A stretch of DNA of 64,000 bases from Fremontodendron californicum (taxonomy: Eukaryota; Streptophyta; Magnoliopsida; Malvales; Malvaceae), in the NCBI GenBank assembly GCA_030761205.1, contig JAULJL010000003.1, positions 32,956,301-33,020,300 on the forward strand. Reading direction: 5' to 3'. The position numbers and the translations under genes were made by a program. Shown here piece by piece: positions 38,601 through 50,600 of the stretch (positions within the stretch are counted from its first letter, which is position 1; each line of letters opens with the position of its first letter). The notes below the pieces were generated by a model. That model made no database searches, had not been told where the DNA came from, and saw nothing but the letters and a program-made list of their open reading frames with translations.

Positions 38601-41600
38601 TGATTCAAGAACACAAGGTGGCACATTAAGAGGGCTTATTTGGGTTTATTTTAATTCTTATAATTACTTAGGCATTTGGGCCTATATTATGAAACATGGA
38701 CATCTTTTAATTATTTAGGTTTGGGCTTGAGCATGTTCAGCCCATATTTTACATATTATTACTTAGTAGATTAGGGTTATCATAGGGAGGCTATAAATAT
38801 ATGTCTTAGCCGCCTACTTCAATTATCTTTTGATCAATTAAGTCTGATTTTATTCAGTGAGAGTTTTCTCTTTTTAGTTCTTGAAAGAACTTAGGAACTT
38901 ATCAAAGAATTCCTTCTTTGTGGCGTTGAACCTATCAAACTTAGGTTCTTGAAACGAGAGTTCTTAGGGTTTAGATTACATGCTTAATCTAGGTTCTTTG
39001 AAACAGGCTTTTAAGGGTTTAAGTTTTCTTTGCCTGAATCTTGGCTTTTCTGGGTTAGGTATTTCAATTTGTTAGTGGGTTCAAAGGGTTTAACCCCTAG
39101 GGTTCACATCAAGCTGGCTCATCTTCGAGGGTAGTAGGAATTAGGGTTTGTGAGACTAATGAAGTCTGAAAAGTTGTAGCTTGAGATAAGGGCACGACTT
39201 CTTCTGTGGGAACGTCGTATGTAGTGTGAACATAGAACGACCCAGAATCATAATCTTCTATGGGAAAGTTTTCTGTTGTGCGAACATTTGAAGGACCGCA
39301 ATCATCGTCAACATCATCTATGTCAGCATATAACTCAAGGACACCAACATTTGCAAATGTCTCATGAGCATAAAACATGCATCTGACATCATCATCATCT
39401 TCAAGTGGAAATGTTCTATATCGGACACATGCTTCACCAATAGAAAGAGGATGCCTGTACTTAACCTCTGAAACTCTTTTTCTAGTTCCAGCTTTAATTT
39501 TTGTATGAATTTGCAGCTTCAGTTCCTCTAATGTGACGTCGTCTTCAACACGAAAACTTTTTGGACGTTCACAATCAAAGGTAGCACCTTCGTCAGTATT
39601 ATGAATTTGGCCATTATAGTAGACCAATGCGATCACTCTATTGCTCATGTTGTGTAGTAATTAAACTAAGAAAGATGAGAATGTAGGTATTTTCACTCCG
39701 CAAAAGAAAGAAGAAATATAGAAGGATGAGAATGAGAATGAGGAGGTTTTAGCACTCAGGAAAAATCTGATTGAAAAACTGTTGTAGGGGGTATTGTAAA
39801 CCTTCATAAGTATTATGAATTTATAATGGTTCATTATGTTGTACCAGATGACAAATCCCATCAGTCTTATCCATTGCAGAAAGAATCAAGTTCCAATATT
39901 TTCTGCAGCATGGACTGAAATATAGCTGAAACCTGTCTAAAACCCTAAATCATCAGTCTTATCCATTGCAGAAAAAATCAAGTTCCAATATTTTCTGCAG
40001 CATGGACTGAAATATAGCTGAAACCTGTCTAAAACCCTAAATCATCAGTCTTATCCATTGCATAAAAAATCAAGTTCCAATATTTTCTGCAGCATGGACT
40101 GAAATATAGCTGAAACCTGTCTAAAACCCTAAATCATCAGTCTTATCCATTGCAGAAAAAATCAAGTTCCAATATTTTCTGCAGCATGGACTAAAATATA
40201 GCTGAAACCTGTCTAAAACCCTAAATCATCAGTCTTATCCATTGCAGAAAAAATCAAGTTCCAATATTTTCTGCAACATGGACTGAAATATAGTTGAAAC
40301 CTGTCTAAAACCCTAAATCATCAGTCTTATCCATTGCAGAAAAAATCAAGTTCCAATATTTTTCTGCAGCATTTGATGGACTGGAAAATAGCTGAAACCA
40401 GTCTAAAACCCTAAATCATCAGTCTTATCCATTGCAGAAAAAATCAAGTTCCAATATTTTTCTACAGCATTTGATGGACTGGAAAATAGCTGAAACCAGT
40501 CTAAAAACCTATATCATCAGTCTTATCCATTGCAGAAAGAATCAAGTTCCAATATTTTCTAAAGCATGGATTGAAATATAGCTGAAACCTGTCTAAAACC
40601 CTAAATCATCAGTCTTATCCATTGTAGAAGGAATCCAATTCCAATATTTTCTGCAGCATTTGATGGACTGAAATAAAATTTTCTTTTTTAAATTTTAATA
40701 AGAAATAAAATTGTATTTTTTTAAAATTTTAATCATAAATTAAATTAAAATTATTTTATCAAATATCCAGTTTTAAACTGTAAGAATCTATACTATTATT
40801 AAAAACAATGAATAAATTGATGTCACGAGTTAATCGAATCTATACTATTATTAAAATATTTTTGATATAAATTAAATTTTGCTTTTTATAATATTACAAA
40901 ATTATAAAAAAATACAATTTTTTATATAAATTTTTAATAATCAATATAATCTTCTTTTTTAAATTTTAATAAGAAATATATTTTTATTTTTTATAAAAAT
41001 TTAATAATAAATTAAATTACATTTCTAATATATATTTAAAAAAATTAAATAACCAAACCTAAAAAATATTATAATTTAATTTATAATTTTTAAAATTAAA
41101 AAATAAAATTTACAAATTAAAAAAAAATTAAAATTTGTTTATTAATTAAAAAAAAAAATTACATGAAGGGAAATCGCCACCCCCCATGGCGATTTCCCTT
41201 CATCCTTTTTACAAATTTGGTTAAAAATACCAAGGGAAATCGCCATGGGGAGTGGCGATTTCCCTTGGTATTTTTATCAAAATTTGAAAAAAAACACCAA
41301 GGGAAATCGCCACCCCCCATGGCGATTTCCTTTTGATATTTTTAGCCAAAATCAATATTTTGATGCTGGGAAATCGCCATGGGGGCTGGCGATTTCCCAG
41401 CTAGTGTTAAAACCAGCGTATTTCGGGAATTAATCTAAAAGCATCGATATTTTGGGATTTTTTTTTTTTTTGCTATATTTATATAAAAAAACCGAGAAAC
41501 AGTTAGTTCTCATGGAGAGGCTCCGTAATAGGATTTATTTTAATTCTATGAGAAAGAGAAAATTTATGGGTCCAAAATCTAAAATTTAATTTCTAATTAT

Positions 41601-44600
41601 TTTTATAATTTATTAATTATTATTTAACATGAAAATAAAATTCGACCAATGATATTGAAATTTTTCCTTAAATTCTTCATCATGCTAGTGAAATTTAGAA
41701 AAATCTTTCTAACTTAAAAATTTCTTAGAAAATCGATCATTTACGATCTTCTTATAATTTCATCATCGGAAAGATTTTAATTTAATATTTTTAATTTCAA
41801 TTTAAAGAAAGAATAATATAATATTATATGAGGATAGAACTATTTTTATCTCACCTAAAATCTAATAATTTATTATTCCAAAAAAGTAAGAACACCTAAT
41901 ATTTAAATAATTAAATAAAATAATCATATAAAATAATCATATAAAATAAAATAAATAAATGAAAGATACCAAACAAATAAAGAAAAATTAAATACATAAA
42001 TAAAACATAATAAATAGGTAAACAAATAAATAAATAATAAAAACTAATAAACTAATTAATTTATGAATAATAAAATAAAATATTAATAAAATATAAAATC
42101 AAAACTGAAAAAATAAAATGGAAAAAGGAAATAAGGCACGGATCCGAGCTTCTGCTGACCCGGGTTGTGCCTTTATAAGTTTGAAAAAAAGATTATTTCA
42201 ACTTCTCTTTTCTAAAAAAAATGTTTTTCTCTCTCCTTGTTAAAAAATTCTATTTTTGGAAAAAAAATTCTCCTCTTTTTAAAGAAAATGTCATTTCTTC
42301 TATCTAAATAATCCTTCAAAAACAGTTTTATTTCACAACTGAAAATATTTAAATTCAAAAGTTACCTCTAATTTTCCAAAAATGAAAATTATTTTTCCTT
42401 AAAACTTTTGCTGTTGCTTTTCACCCTTTCGATTGACTTTTTGCTTTCTAATTCTGTTTCACTCTATGTATTGTTTCTGATGTGTGGTCTGTGTCTTATT
42501 GTGCTGTACGATCTGTACCTTTATAAGGGTTCGGTGCCAAAATTTTTGGGCATTCATCAATTGGAAAGATCAAATCTTTCAAGGCAGATCCGATTATTTC
42601 CTTCAATTTCCTTTGATTTCTCTTAGCCGCCAACATTTTCCAAAAGAAAAGCTGATTTGATTTTCTTCAAAGACTTTCAACATGTTTTCTATTTTCTATT
42701 TTTATTGATTTTCTATTTTTTTATTTTGAGAATATGAAAAGAAATGAAAAAGAAAAAGAAAAGGAAAAGGAATAGAAAAAACTATAATGAAAATAAATGG
42801 ATATGGATCGACCGAATTTTGGGTTCTAAAGTACCATCCAAAAACCTTAACCCATTTAACAATTTGAAGCCCAAAAACCAATAAGGATCCATTATCCAAT
42901 TCAAAGCACAAAAGTAGTTTTAAAGATCAATTTAAAGGTCCAAAAAATGAACTTTAAATCGATTTAATAAAAAAAAATGACTCTCAATTTATGAAACTGA
43001 TTTTAGTCTCGAGTTTTAATTAAACAATATTTGATTCAAATTAAAAATCCCGAAAGAAATTAATTTGATAATAAAATGCAATTTATTTCAAACTAAAATT
43101 TATTTTTTAAAAACTCGAATAAAATTGGATGTCTACACTACTAATATATATCACTTTTCTTACTTTCTTATTGATGGAGACTCAATTAAGAGTTGTAAAC
43201 CCAAGTGCAGGTTATGTTCAAGTAATAAATTCTCGGGTGTCCGAGGTCGAACCACAGGGAAGCGTACTAGTAAGTATAAGTTTATAAATATATATGAAAA
43301 AGAAAATAAACAAGATATTAGGCAATCAATAACAAAGAAAGTAAACAAGATATTAGAGAACAAAATAAACAAAATAAAATAAAAGAAATTAAACAAGATA
43401 TAAAAACAATAAGAAAAGATGTTGAGGTTAGAGAATCCACTCTTGGTGTTATGCTAAGATTAATCTTGTTTTATTACACAATTGAAATTCACACATAAGG
43501 GAGATTCCAATCGGAAGGTTTAGCAATTCAGTCCAAATTGTCCAACGTCCATAGCATATGATATTATGTTCATTTGGTGTCCTCAAAACTCACAAAAAGA
43601 GTCCAAGCATTCCTTATGCCAAGGTATATGTCTACAACAAATCAAGGTTATGAAACCAAGCATTTATTGTGCCATTTTCATTGTCAATAATGAATCAAGA
43701 TCCCTACTTTGCAAGTATGATTTTAAACCAAAAGAAAATATTATCTATACTAGTGTTTATAAATGATGATTCATTTTAGCTCATGTTTAAGAGACTAACC
43801 TTAGCATTTACCAAGAGCTTCACCTCATCACCTCAACAATATGATTAGCAACACATACTAGATATGAATAAAATGAAAAGAAATGTAAGAAGCATAAGTA
43901 AATAAAGAAAACTAGAGAAAGGAAAGAAGAAGAAAACTTAGGATTTTATTACAATGGCTAATATCCTACCAATGTATAATGTTTTTCAATACTCATCCAA
44001 GGCCCTCTATTTATACACATTTTGGAGAGCTAAATGACAAGAGACAAGCTTTATAAATTTCAAAGGTAGGTATAATAGGTGGGTGCATTTTTCTAACAAT
44101 TTTCGTCATATTGTATGACAATTCTGATCAGCCAGCTTGATGGTCGATTTTGTCAATGTTGGAGGCTCGATCTGATAAAATGGTCTTCTAGAAAAATATA
44201 CCCCTATCAGTTACGGATCTATAGCCGTTGGAATCAGCGTATTTGCTGATGTGGATAAGAAGATATGGGCAAAATACGAAAACAGGTCAGCACAGACGTC
44301 ATTGCACATCAGCCAACTTGATGGTCGATTTCGCTAGGGAAAACGACTCCGTTTCAAGAAGTGTAAAACATGAAAAAGATAGATATGCCTCTTAGCTTTG
44401 CATGGCTACAAATTTTAGCCTTATTGCTTCAGTGAAACTCGAGATATAGCTGATATGGCAAACGGTGTCGGAACTGGAACTGAACTGGATTTGCCCTTAA
44501 TTCTAGTAATCTGAAATCACTCAAAGAAACTTGTGAAAAACACCAAATTACATAAAAATATAAAAGATCATAAACACAATTAGACTAAACAATAATAACT

Positions 44601-47600
44601 CGTATTTGACACAAAACAATAATAAAACATAACTAAAAACTATATAATTATACGAGTTATCACACCCCCACACTTAGATTGTTGCTAGTCCCTAGCAACG
44701 ACTCAATAAAATTAAAATAAGAAAATCTAATCTAATCCATTTTCGTAGGAAATCACGGTGGCACTTAGCATGTGACACAAGCCTTTAAACCCCTAGGTGT
44801 CCCTAGTGGACGAGTTTAGTCTCGTGAGGGTTTGCTAGAACGATACCCACAAACATTGAAAAACTAAAATATAAGTAAACTACATACACTAAAAATATTT
44901 ACTCCTAATCCTTTCAATATAAATTAGAGACAATCTTTGAACAAGTCTTGTAAACTAATCAATAGCTCAAAGAATTTCACAAAAAATCATGCTTGAATGT
45001 AAATAAATGAGTTAAGCCAATATTAACATAACATATTTCAATCAAAATAGTGCATATTCAACTTAATCTCAACTTCTCACTATACTCTCATGATTTTCAC
45101 TCTTTAAAGTAGTGGTAAAGTGTTTACACTCAATCAATCTCATGAAAACAGTTCTACCATATGCTTGCTTGTCCACCTATTCTCCACTATTTAGATCATA
45201 CAACTTCATAAATCAAGAGGTCTTTTTTCAAGGTTGTAATGGGGCCAAAGGGTTATAATGTGGTTAAAGAACAAAAGGATAAAGATATCACAAAGGTTCC
45301 AAAGAGTTCATAGATTTTAGAGACATAATAAGATCATACAAATAAAACTTCTCAAAACTCTTATAAAGCACATAATAACATAGGCTAAATATTCATGTTG
45401 AGCCTTTGCATCATTCTAACCAACTTTGTAACATCTTTTTCTAGAAGTTCAAGAGAAGATTTTTTTTTTTTTTTTTAATATGGGAATGTATTTGACAATG
45501 ATCCCTTTCTTTTTCTCTTGACTTTTTCTTTTCTTTTCTTCCCCCACACTTATCTTTTGTTTCTAACCCAAATTTTCAAAAAGTATCCCTTGTTTTTGCA
45601 ATATGTCTCAAAATATATAATCCATCTTTAGAACAAGGTTAAGGATATAAGTATATTTAGGCTAGGTGTAAGTTGTGGTTACCAATAAAACAGCATATTT
45701 AATGTAGGCTCAAATTGGCTCACTAGTGGGGATGTTCTCTTAGAACATTAATAAGGGATGGCTGTTTGGCTCTGGTTATAATCCTAATGCCTCTATCATA
45801 TTCATGTTGTCACATGTATCAATATAGTATCAAACGGTTTAAAGCAAGTTCTAGAGAATCATGTAATCATAAGAGCACTCAAGAAAGAAATTAGATTGAT
45901 TTGTATAATGCATCAATCATTATAGGCTCAAAAACTCACAAGGATGATTATACAAGTCAGATTAAGTCTAAACATGCTTCTTTCTCAATCACATATCATA
46001 TTAACATTGGCTCATAAAAAGGTTGATATCAAGCTCAATTCTCATGAAAATCTTCTCACTAATAAATCTGTTTTAGACTTATGCAATTCATATCTCATTA
46101 TAGTATTGAAAGTAACTAAAGAACACACTAAGTCTAAACATGCTTTTTTTTTTGTTTTGTTTTTTTGAAGAAGAAGATTAAATCAAACTGACAAGGTATG
46201 TCTCAAGTCTCCCTTACTCAGACCTTGTTCAGAATGAATACTTCTAAATGTCTTAAAACACAACAATTTTTTTTTTTTTTAGCAAAATATGTCCCTTACC
46301 CCCCTACTAAAATATGACATTGTCCCCAATGTCAAATTTTAAAGGTAGAATTTATGAGATATTACCTGCAGAGGTTGCTAACCACTTATTATAACTGAGA
46401 CACAACAAGCAAAATGTTAGATAATGTCACAAAGACAAAGTGCAATCCACTCCTTGCTCGTCCATATCTCTTTTTCTTTTTCCGAGCGTTTGCGAAACAA
46501 CCGTAGCAGATAAATACTCATAAGCTTGGAGCTTTTTGAGTAAATCTTCAATAGTTGTAGCAGAAATTATGGTTCTCCTTGCCTCTGAAAACATGAATCC
46601 ATTATCCACAGCATTATCTAAATATGAAAGCAAATTACTAAAATAACCATTAATATTAAGCAAACCAATGGGTTTCTTATTTGTGACCAAAGATGACCAA
46701 GAAGCCACGCAAGCTATTTCTTCCAATGTACCCAGACCTCCTGGTAAAGCAATGAATGCATCGGCAGAATGGTACATGATTGTCATCCGTTCAGGGATAC
46801 TCCAGACTTGTATTTCCTTACCCACGGTAGGTCCACAAAAATCTGTGAATAGTTTTGGCACGATCCCTAGAACTGGACTTCCTCCGGCGTGTGCTGCTGT
46901 AGCGACTGCTCCCATTAGACCCGTACTACCGCCTCCATAAATCAACTGGATCTTTTGTTGGGCAAGTATTACTCCAACTCTTATGGCTTCATCAGCGAAT
47001 ATGTTATTTTTCCCTGGATAAGCACCTCCAAAGACACAAATTTTTTTAATGCGCTGGGACGAAGTGCTTTCCATTTTTTTTCTTTTTCGAGTGCCTGAAA
47101 GAGAATGAGTACATGGTGTAATATATAGAGGACTGAGTAGTGAATCAGACAAGAGTAATAATGTCGCCGAAAGTGTATCTGACCTGTCAGAAGAAAATGT
47201 TAACCTAACAAAAGATTTTTGCGTGATTTCAGGAAGAAAATCAAAAAGAGAAGAAAAATCAACCGTAAAAGATCAATGCAAAAAAAAAAAAAAAAAAAAA
47301 AACGAGAATAATTACACAAATCTAACAACACGTAAATTAAACCGAAATGAAGTTATTACAAATCAAACCAAAAGTTGAGAAGTTATTTATTGTAGTTGTG
47401 ATTGTGGCTCACATCTTCCTCTGGTTTTACGTCCAGAAACGGCTTAAACGCCTTCTATGAGTCGAGGATATGCTTCCCATCCAGTTTTCTTACAAGCTGG
47501 CAAACAGGGTCTTTTAACATCAGATTCCCAAGATGTTGTCATTCCCTTTGGAATTGCGGCCATAAATCAAGAATTTCTCTTTGTACGTCTCCACTAGGAT

Positions 47601-50600
47601 GCGTCTCAAGAGAAAGTTGGATATTACCCAAATTCTCCTTACTCAGTCCATCCTTAATGAATTCAATTTTTATCATCTCGATTAGAGGACGGAATCCCAA
47701 TAGAATGACATTTACCGTTACACGTCCATCGTGCACATGGTAGGAGTTGTATTAGAAAGATTACCTGAAAAAGTTTCACAATAAAATCTAACAAAACGAC
47801 GAGATCTAAAATCACGTCGCCAAACAAGCATAAAACAAAGTTAATATACAGATTAGGCGGTATAACCAGCCAATAAAACAAAGTTAATATACAATATAAA
47901 TATAAATATATAGAAAATTAGGCGGTATAACCAGCCAAAATAAATCAAAGTTAATATACAAATTAGGCGGTATAACCAGCCAATAAAAGAAAATTAGGCG
48001 GTATAACCAGCCAATAAAAATAAATATACTTATAAACTTATATACTTAGTATTGCCTCCCCGGCAACGGCGCCAAAAACTTGATGGAGACTCAATTAAGA
48101 GTTGTAAACCCAAGTGCAGGTTATGTTCAAGTAATAAATTCTCGGGTGTCCGAGGTCGAACCACAGGGAAGCGTACTAGTAAGTATAAGTTTATAAATAT
48201 ATATGAAAAAGAAAATAAACAAGATATTAGGCAATCAATAACAAAGAAAGTAAACAAGATATTAGAGAACAAAATAAACAAAATAAAATAAAAGAAATTA
48301 AACAAGATATAAAAACAATAAGAAAAGATGTTGAGGTTAGAGAATCCACTCTTGGTGTTATGCTAAGATTAATCTTGTTTTATTACACAATTGAAATTCA
48401 CACATAAGGGAGATTCCAATCGGAAGGTTTAGCAATTCAGTCCAAATTGTCCAACGTCCATAGCATATGATATTATGTTCATTTGGTGTCCTCAAAACTC
48501 ACAAAAAGAGTCCAAGCATTCCTTATGCCAAGGTATATGTCTACAACAAATCAAGGTTATGAAACCAAGCATTTATTGTGCCATTTTCATTGTCAATAAT
48601 GAATCAAGATCCCTACTTTGCAAGTATGATTTTAAACCAAAAGAAAATATTATCTATACTAGTGTTTATAAATGATGATTCATTTTAGCTCATGTTTAAG
48701 AGACTAACCTTAGCATTTACCAAGAGCTTCACCTCATCACCTCAACAATATGATTAGCAACACATACTAGATATGAATAAAATGAAAAGAAATGTAAGAA
48801 GCATAAGTAAATAAAGAAAACTAGAGAAAGGAAAGAAGAAAAAAACTTAGGATTTTATTACAATGGCTAATATCCTACCAATGTATAATATTTTTCAATA
48901 CTCATCCAAGGCCCTCTATTTATACACATTTTGGAGAGCTAAATGACAAGAGACAAGCTTTATAAATTTCAAAGGTAGGTATAATAGGTGGGTGCATTTT
49001 TCTAACAATTTTCGTCATATTGTATGACAATTCTGATCAGCCAGCTTGATGGTCGATTTTGTCAATGTTGGAGGCTCGATCTGATAAAATGGTCTTCTAG
49101 AAAAATATACCCCTATCAGTTACGGATCTATAGCCGTTGGAATCAGCGTATTTGCTGATGTGGATAAGAAGATATGGGCAAAATACGAAAACAGGTCAGC
49201 ACAGACGTCATTGCACATCAGCCAACTTGATGGTCGATTTCGCTAGGGAAAACGACTCCGTTTCAAGAAGTGTAAAACATGAAAAAGATAGATATGCCTC
49301 TTAGCTTTGCATGGCTACAAATTTTAGCCTTATTGCTTCAGTGAAACTCGAGATATAGCTGATATGGCAAACGGTGTCGGAACTGGAACTGAACTGGATT
49401 TGCCCTTAATTCTAGTAATCTGAAATCACTAAAAGAAACTTGTGAAAAACACCAAATTACATAAAAATATAAAAGATCATAAACACAATTAGACTAAACA
49501 ATAATAACTCGTATTTGACACAAAACAATAATAAAACATAACTAAAAACTATATAATTATACGAGTTATCACTTATTTTCTTACTTACAAAATAAAAACT
49601 TTTAATTAGGTATATTAAACTTGTATTTCATAAGTAAAATTACCCCCAAAAAAGATCAGCACTAGATCAAGAGAGACCGTAAATAAAGTAGTCTATAGCA
49701 AAGATAACTATAACAAAGAGGATCATAGCATAGAAGATCGGAACACTTAAACATAGATCAAAGTATTCTAGCCGACTTTTGACTCTCAAACGCCTTCTCG
49801 GTAACTCGTCTAGACAAGGCCCGACTTTTATGATACTCTGCTGTTGTGCTATAGTAACCTCGCTACAATGCTAATTCCGCAGTTTGATGCAGAGGATCCA
49901 CCGGAGTGGCAACTGCAGAGCATATGGCTCATATCATTGCTTACTAAGTGTGACTAGTGGATTCATACTAACTATTCTACTAAAGAATAGAGCAACCAAA
50001 AGGAGAATAGTTTAAAAAGACATACCTATATTTCCCAAATGACATTCTTACAAGAGAAGGATGGGAGAAAAACTTGAGTCCTTCTAGAAGAAGAAGTTGC
50101 CTTTTATAGACAAATGGTAACATTGGCTCAAAACTTACCAGAGCCTTAACAAGTCTCATACGCATATTATCATAACCTTTCCATAGGCCTTGCACCTACA
50201 TAAGTGCCATCCAGTATTTTCCATATACTATCATCCTGACCAGCCAAGAATACTCACTGCACAATAACATAACTGAACATCCCCATGAATATACTGAAAT
50301 TCAGATACAGATATGTGAACTTAATAGGACAATTCTTGTAGAAGTATGGCCACAGTCTAAGGATCAAGTACCTTGGAAAGATTACCCGGATGACTACATT
50401 ACCTAGCTAAATATTGACAGACACCTTTATGAGCAGAGATTCACAAATCCAACCATCAAATCCCTTCACCTAGAACTTGAGTTTAATATGTCTAGACAAA
50501 AACCAATTTCATGGAATCTTTATTGGCAAACCCCACAGCTACAAGAACCACAACCTGAACTACTCATTTACTAGGAAGATTCTCAAGACCCATATGAAAT

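Larger units (their letters stand above)
36569..39111 (+). mobile_element. Small gypsy-derived LTR element (2.5 kb) inside the MULE transposase
   Basis: LTRs at 36569..37248 and 38432..39111 are 680 bp each (TG...CA). By eye they differ at about four positions, more than 99% identity. The target duplication is agctg (36564..36568 and 39112..39116). The PBS tggtatcagagc (37251..37262) and PPT gaggaaaggggga (38418..38430) are intact. The internal region is only 1.2 kb and retains a short piece of pol, so the element is a recently mobile, non-autonomous deletion derivative. Confidence 0.95.
34349..39648 (-). pseudogene. MuDR-type MULE transposase, interrupted
   Basis: Coding begins at 39648 (MSNRVIALVYYNG) with a PB1-like domain and runs to 39112, where the LTR element intervenes. 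It resumes at 36568 through an acidic linker and the MuDR DNA-binding block (FPTKEAVLSAIKHYNIKNSV, YGNGCNWRIRATFMK). One in-frame stop (TAA, 36045..36047, probably from CAA) precedes the MULE DDE domain, which includes PIVQIDGTFLYGKYKG, FAIVEGETTEAWSFFL and CLMSDRH. An intron (about 35187..35291) interrupts after NMG. The last exon carries a SWIM zinc finger (CDCGKFQAQRFPCSH) and a CCHC knuckle (CGLCRNEGHNRRNCP). Apart from the insertion and this stop, the frame is well preserved. Confidence 0.85.
33564..41493 (-). mobile_element. MULE copy B with transposase, split by a gypsy-derived LTR element, in COMT intron 1
   Basis: Ends GGTTTTTT and AAAAAACC bound terminal inverted repeats of about 420 bp. 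The flanks share gagaaac (33557..33563 and 41494..41500), shorter than the usual 9-11 bp. Inside, from right to left, are the minisatellite, the MuDR-type transposase gene (minus strand) and the left TIR. The gypsy-derived insert is at 36569..39111; without it the MULE is about 5.4 kb. It is the most complete of the three copies and the likely model for the family. Confidence 0.9.
43172..49571 (-). mobile_element. Young non-autonomous LTR retrotransposon carrying an intronless LOG gene
   Basis: This 6,400-bp element is on the minus strand. LTRs at 48081..49571 (5') and 43172..44662 (3') are both 1,491 bp and differ at three positions by eye. The duplication cttat flanks it (43167..43171 and 49572..49576). 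The PBS tggcgccgttgccgggg and a PPT ending gtgtgggggtg place it with Athila-like gypsy elements; the LTR start TGATAACTC is shared with the element at 8562..14800. No gag, protease, RT or integrase was recognised in the 3.4-kb interior. The only sound ORF is a LOG-family enzyme in the element's sense orientation. It must have been moved by enzymes from a relative. It lies in intron 1 of the COMT gene, in the same orientation. Confidence 0.93.

Noticed and set aside
42408..42626. Small hydrophobic ORF in COMT intron 1
   Set aside because: It is a T-rich chance frame with no supporting promoter context or similarity.
46427..47152. Bacterial contamination as the source of the LOG gene
   Set aside because: It is embedded within plant LTRs, with AT-rich plant-like codon use and plant flanks on both sides.
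46427..47152. LOG as an ordinary host gene nested in an intron
   Set aside because: It is bounded by a matched LTR pair with target duplication, PBS and PPT, so it travels with the element.
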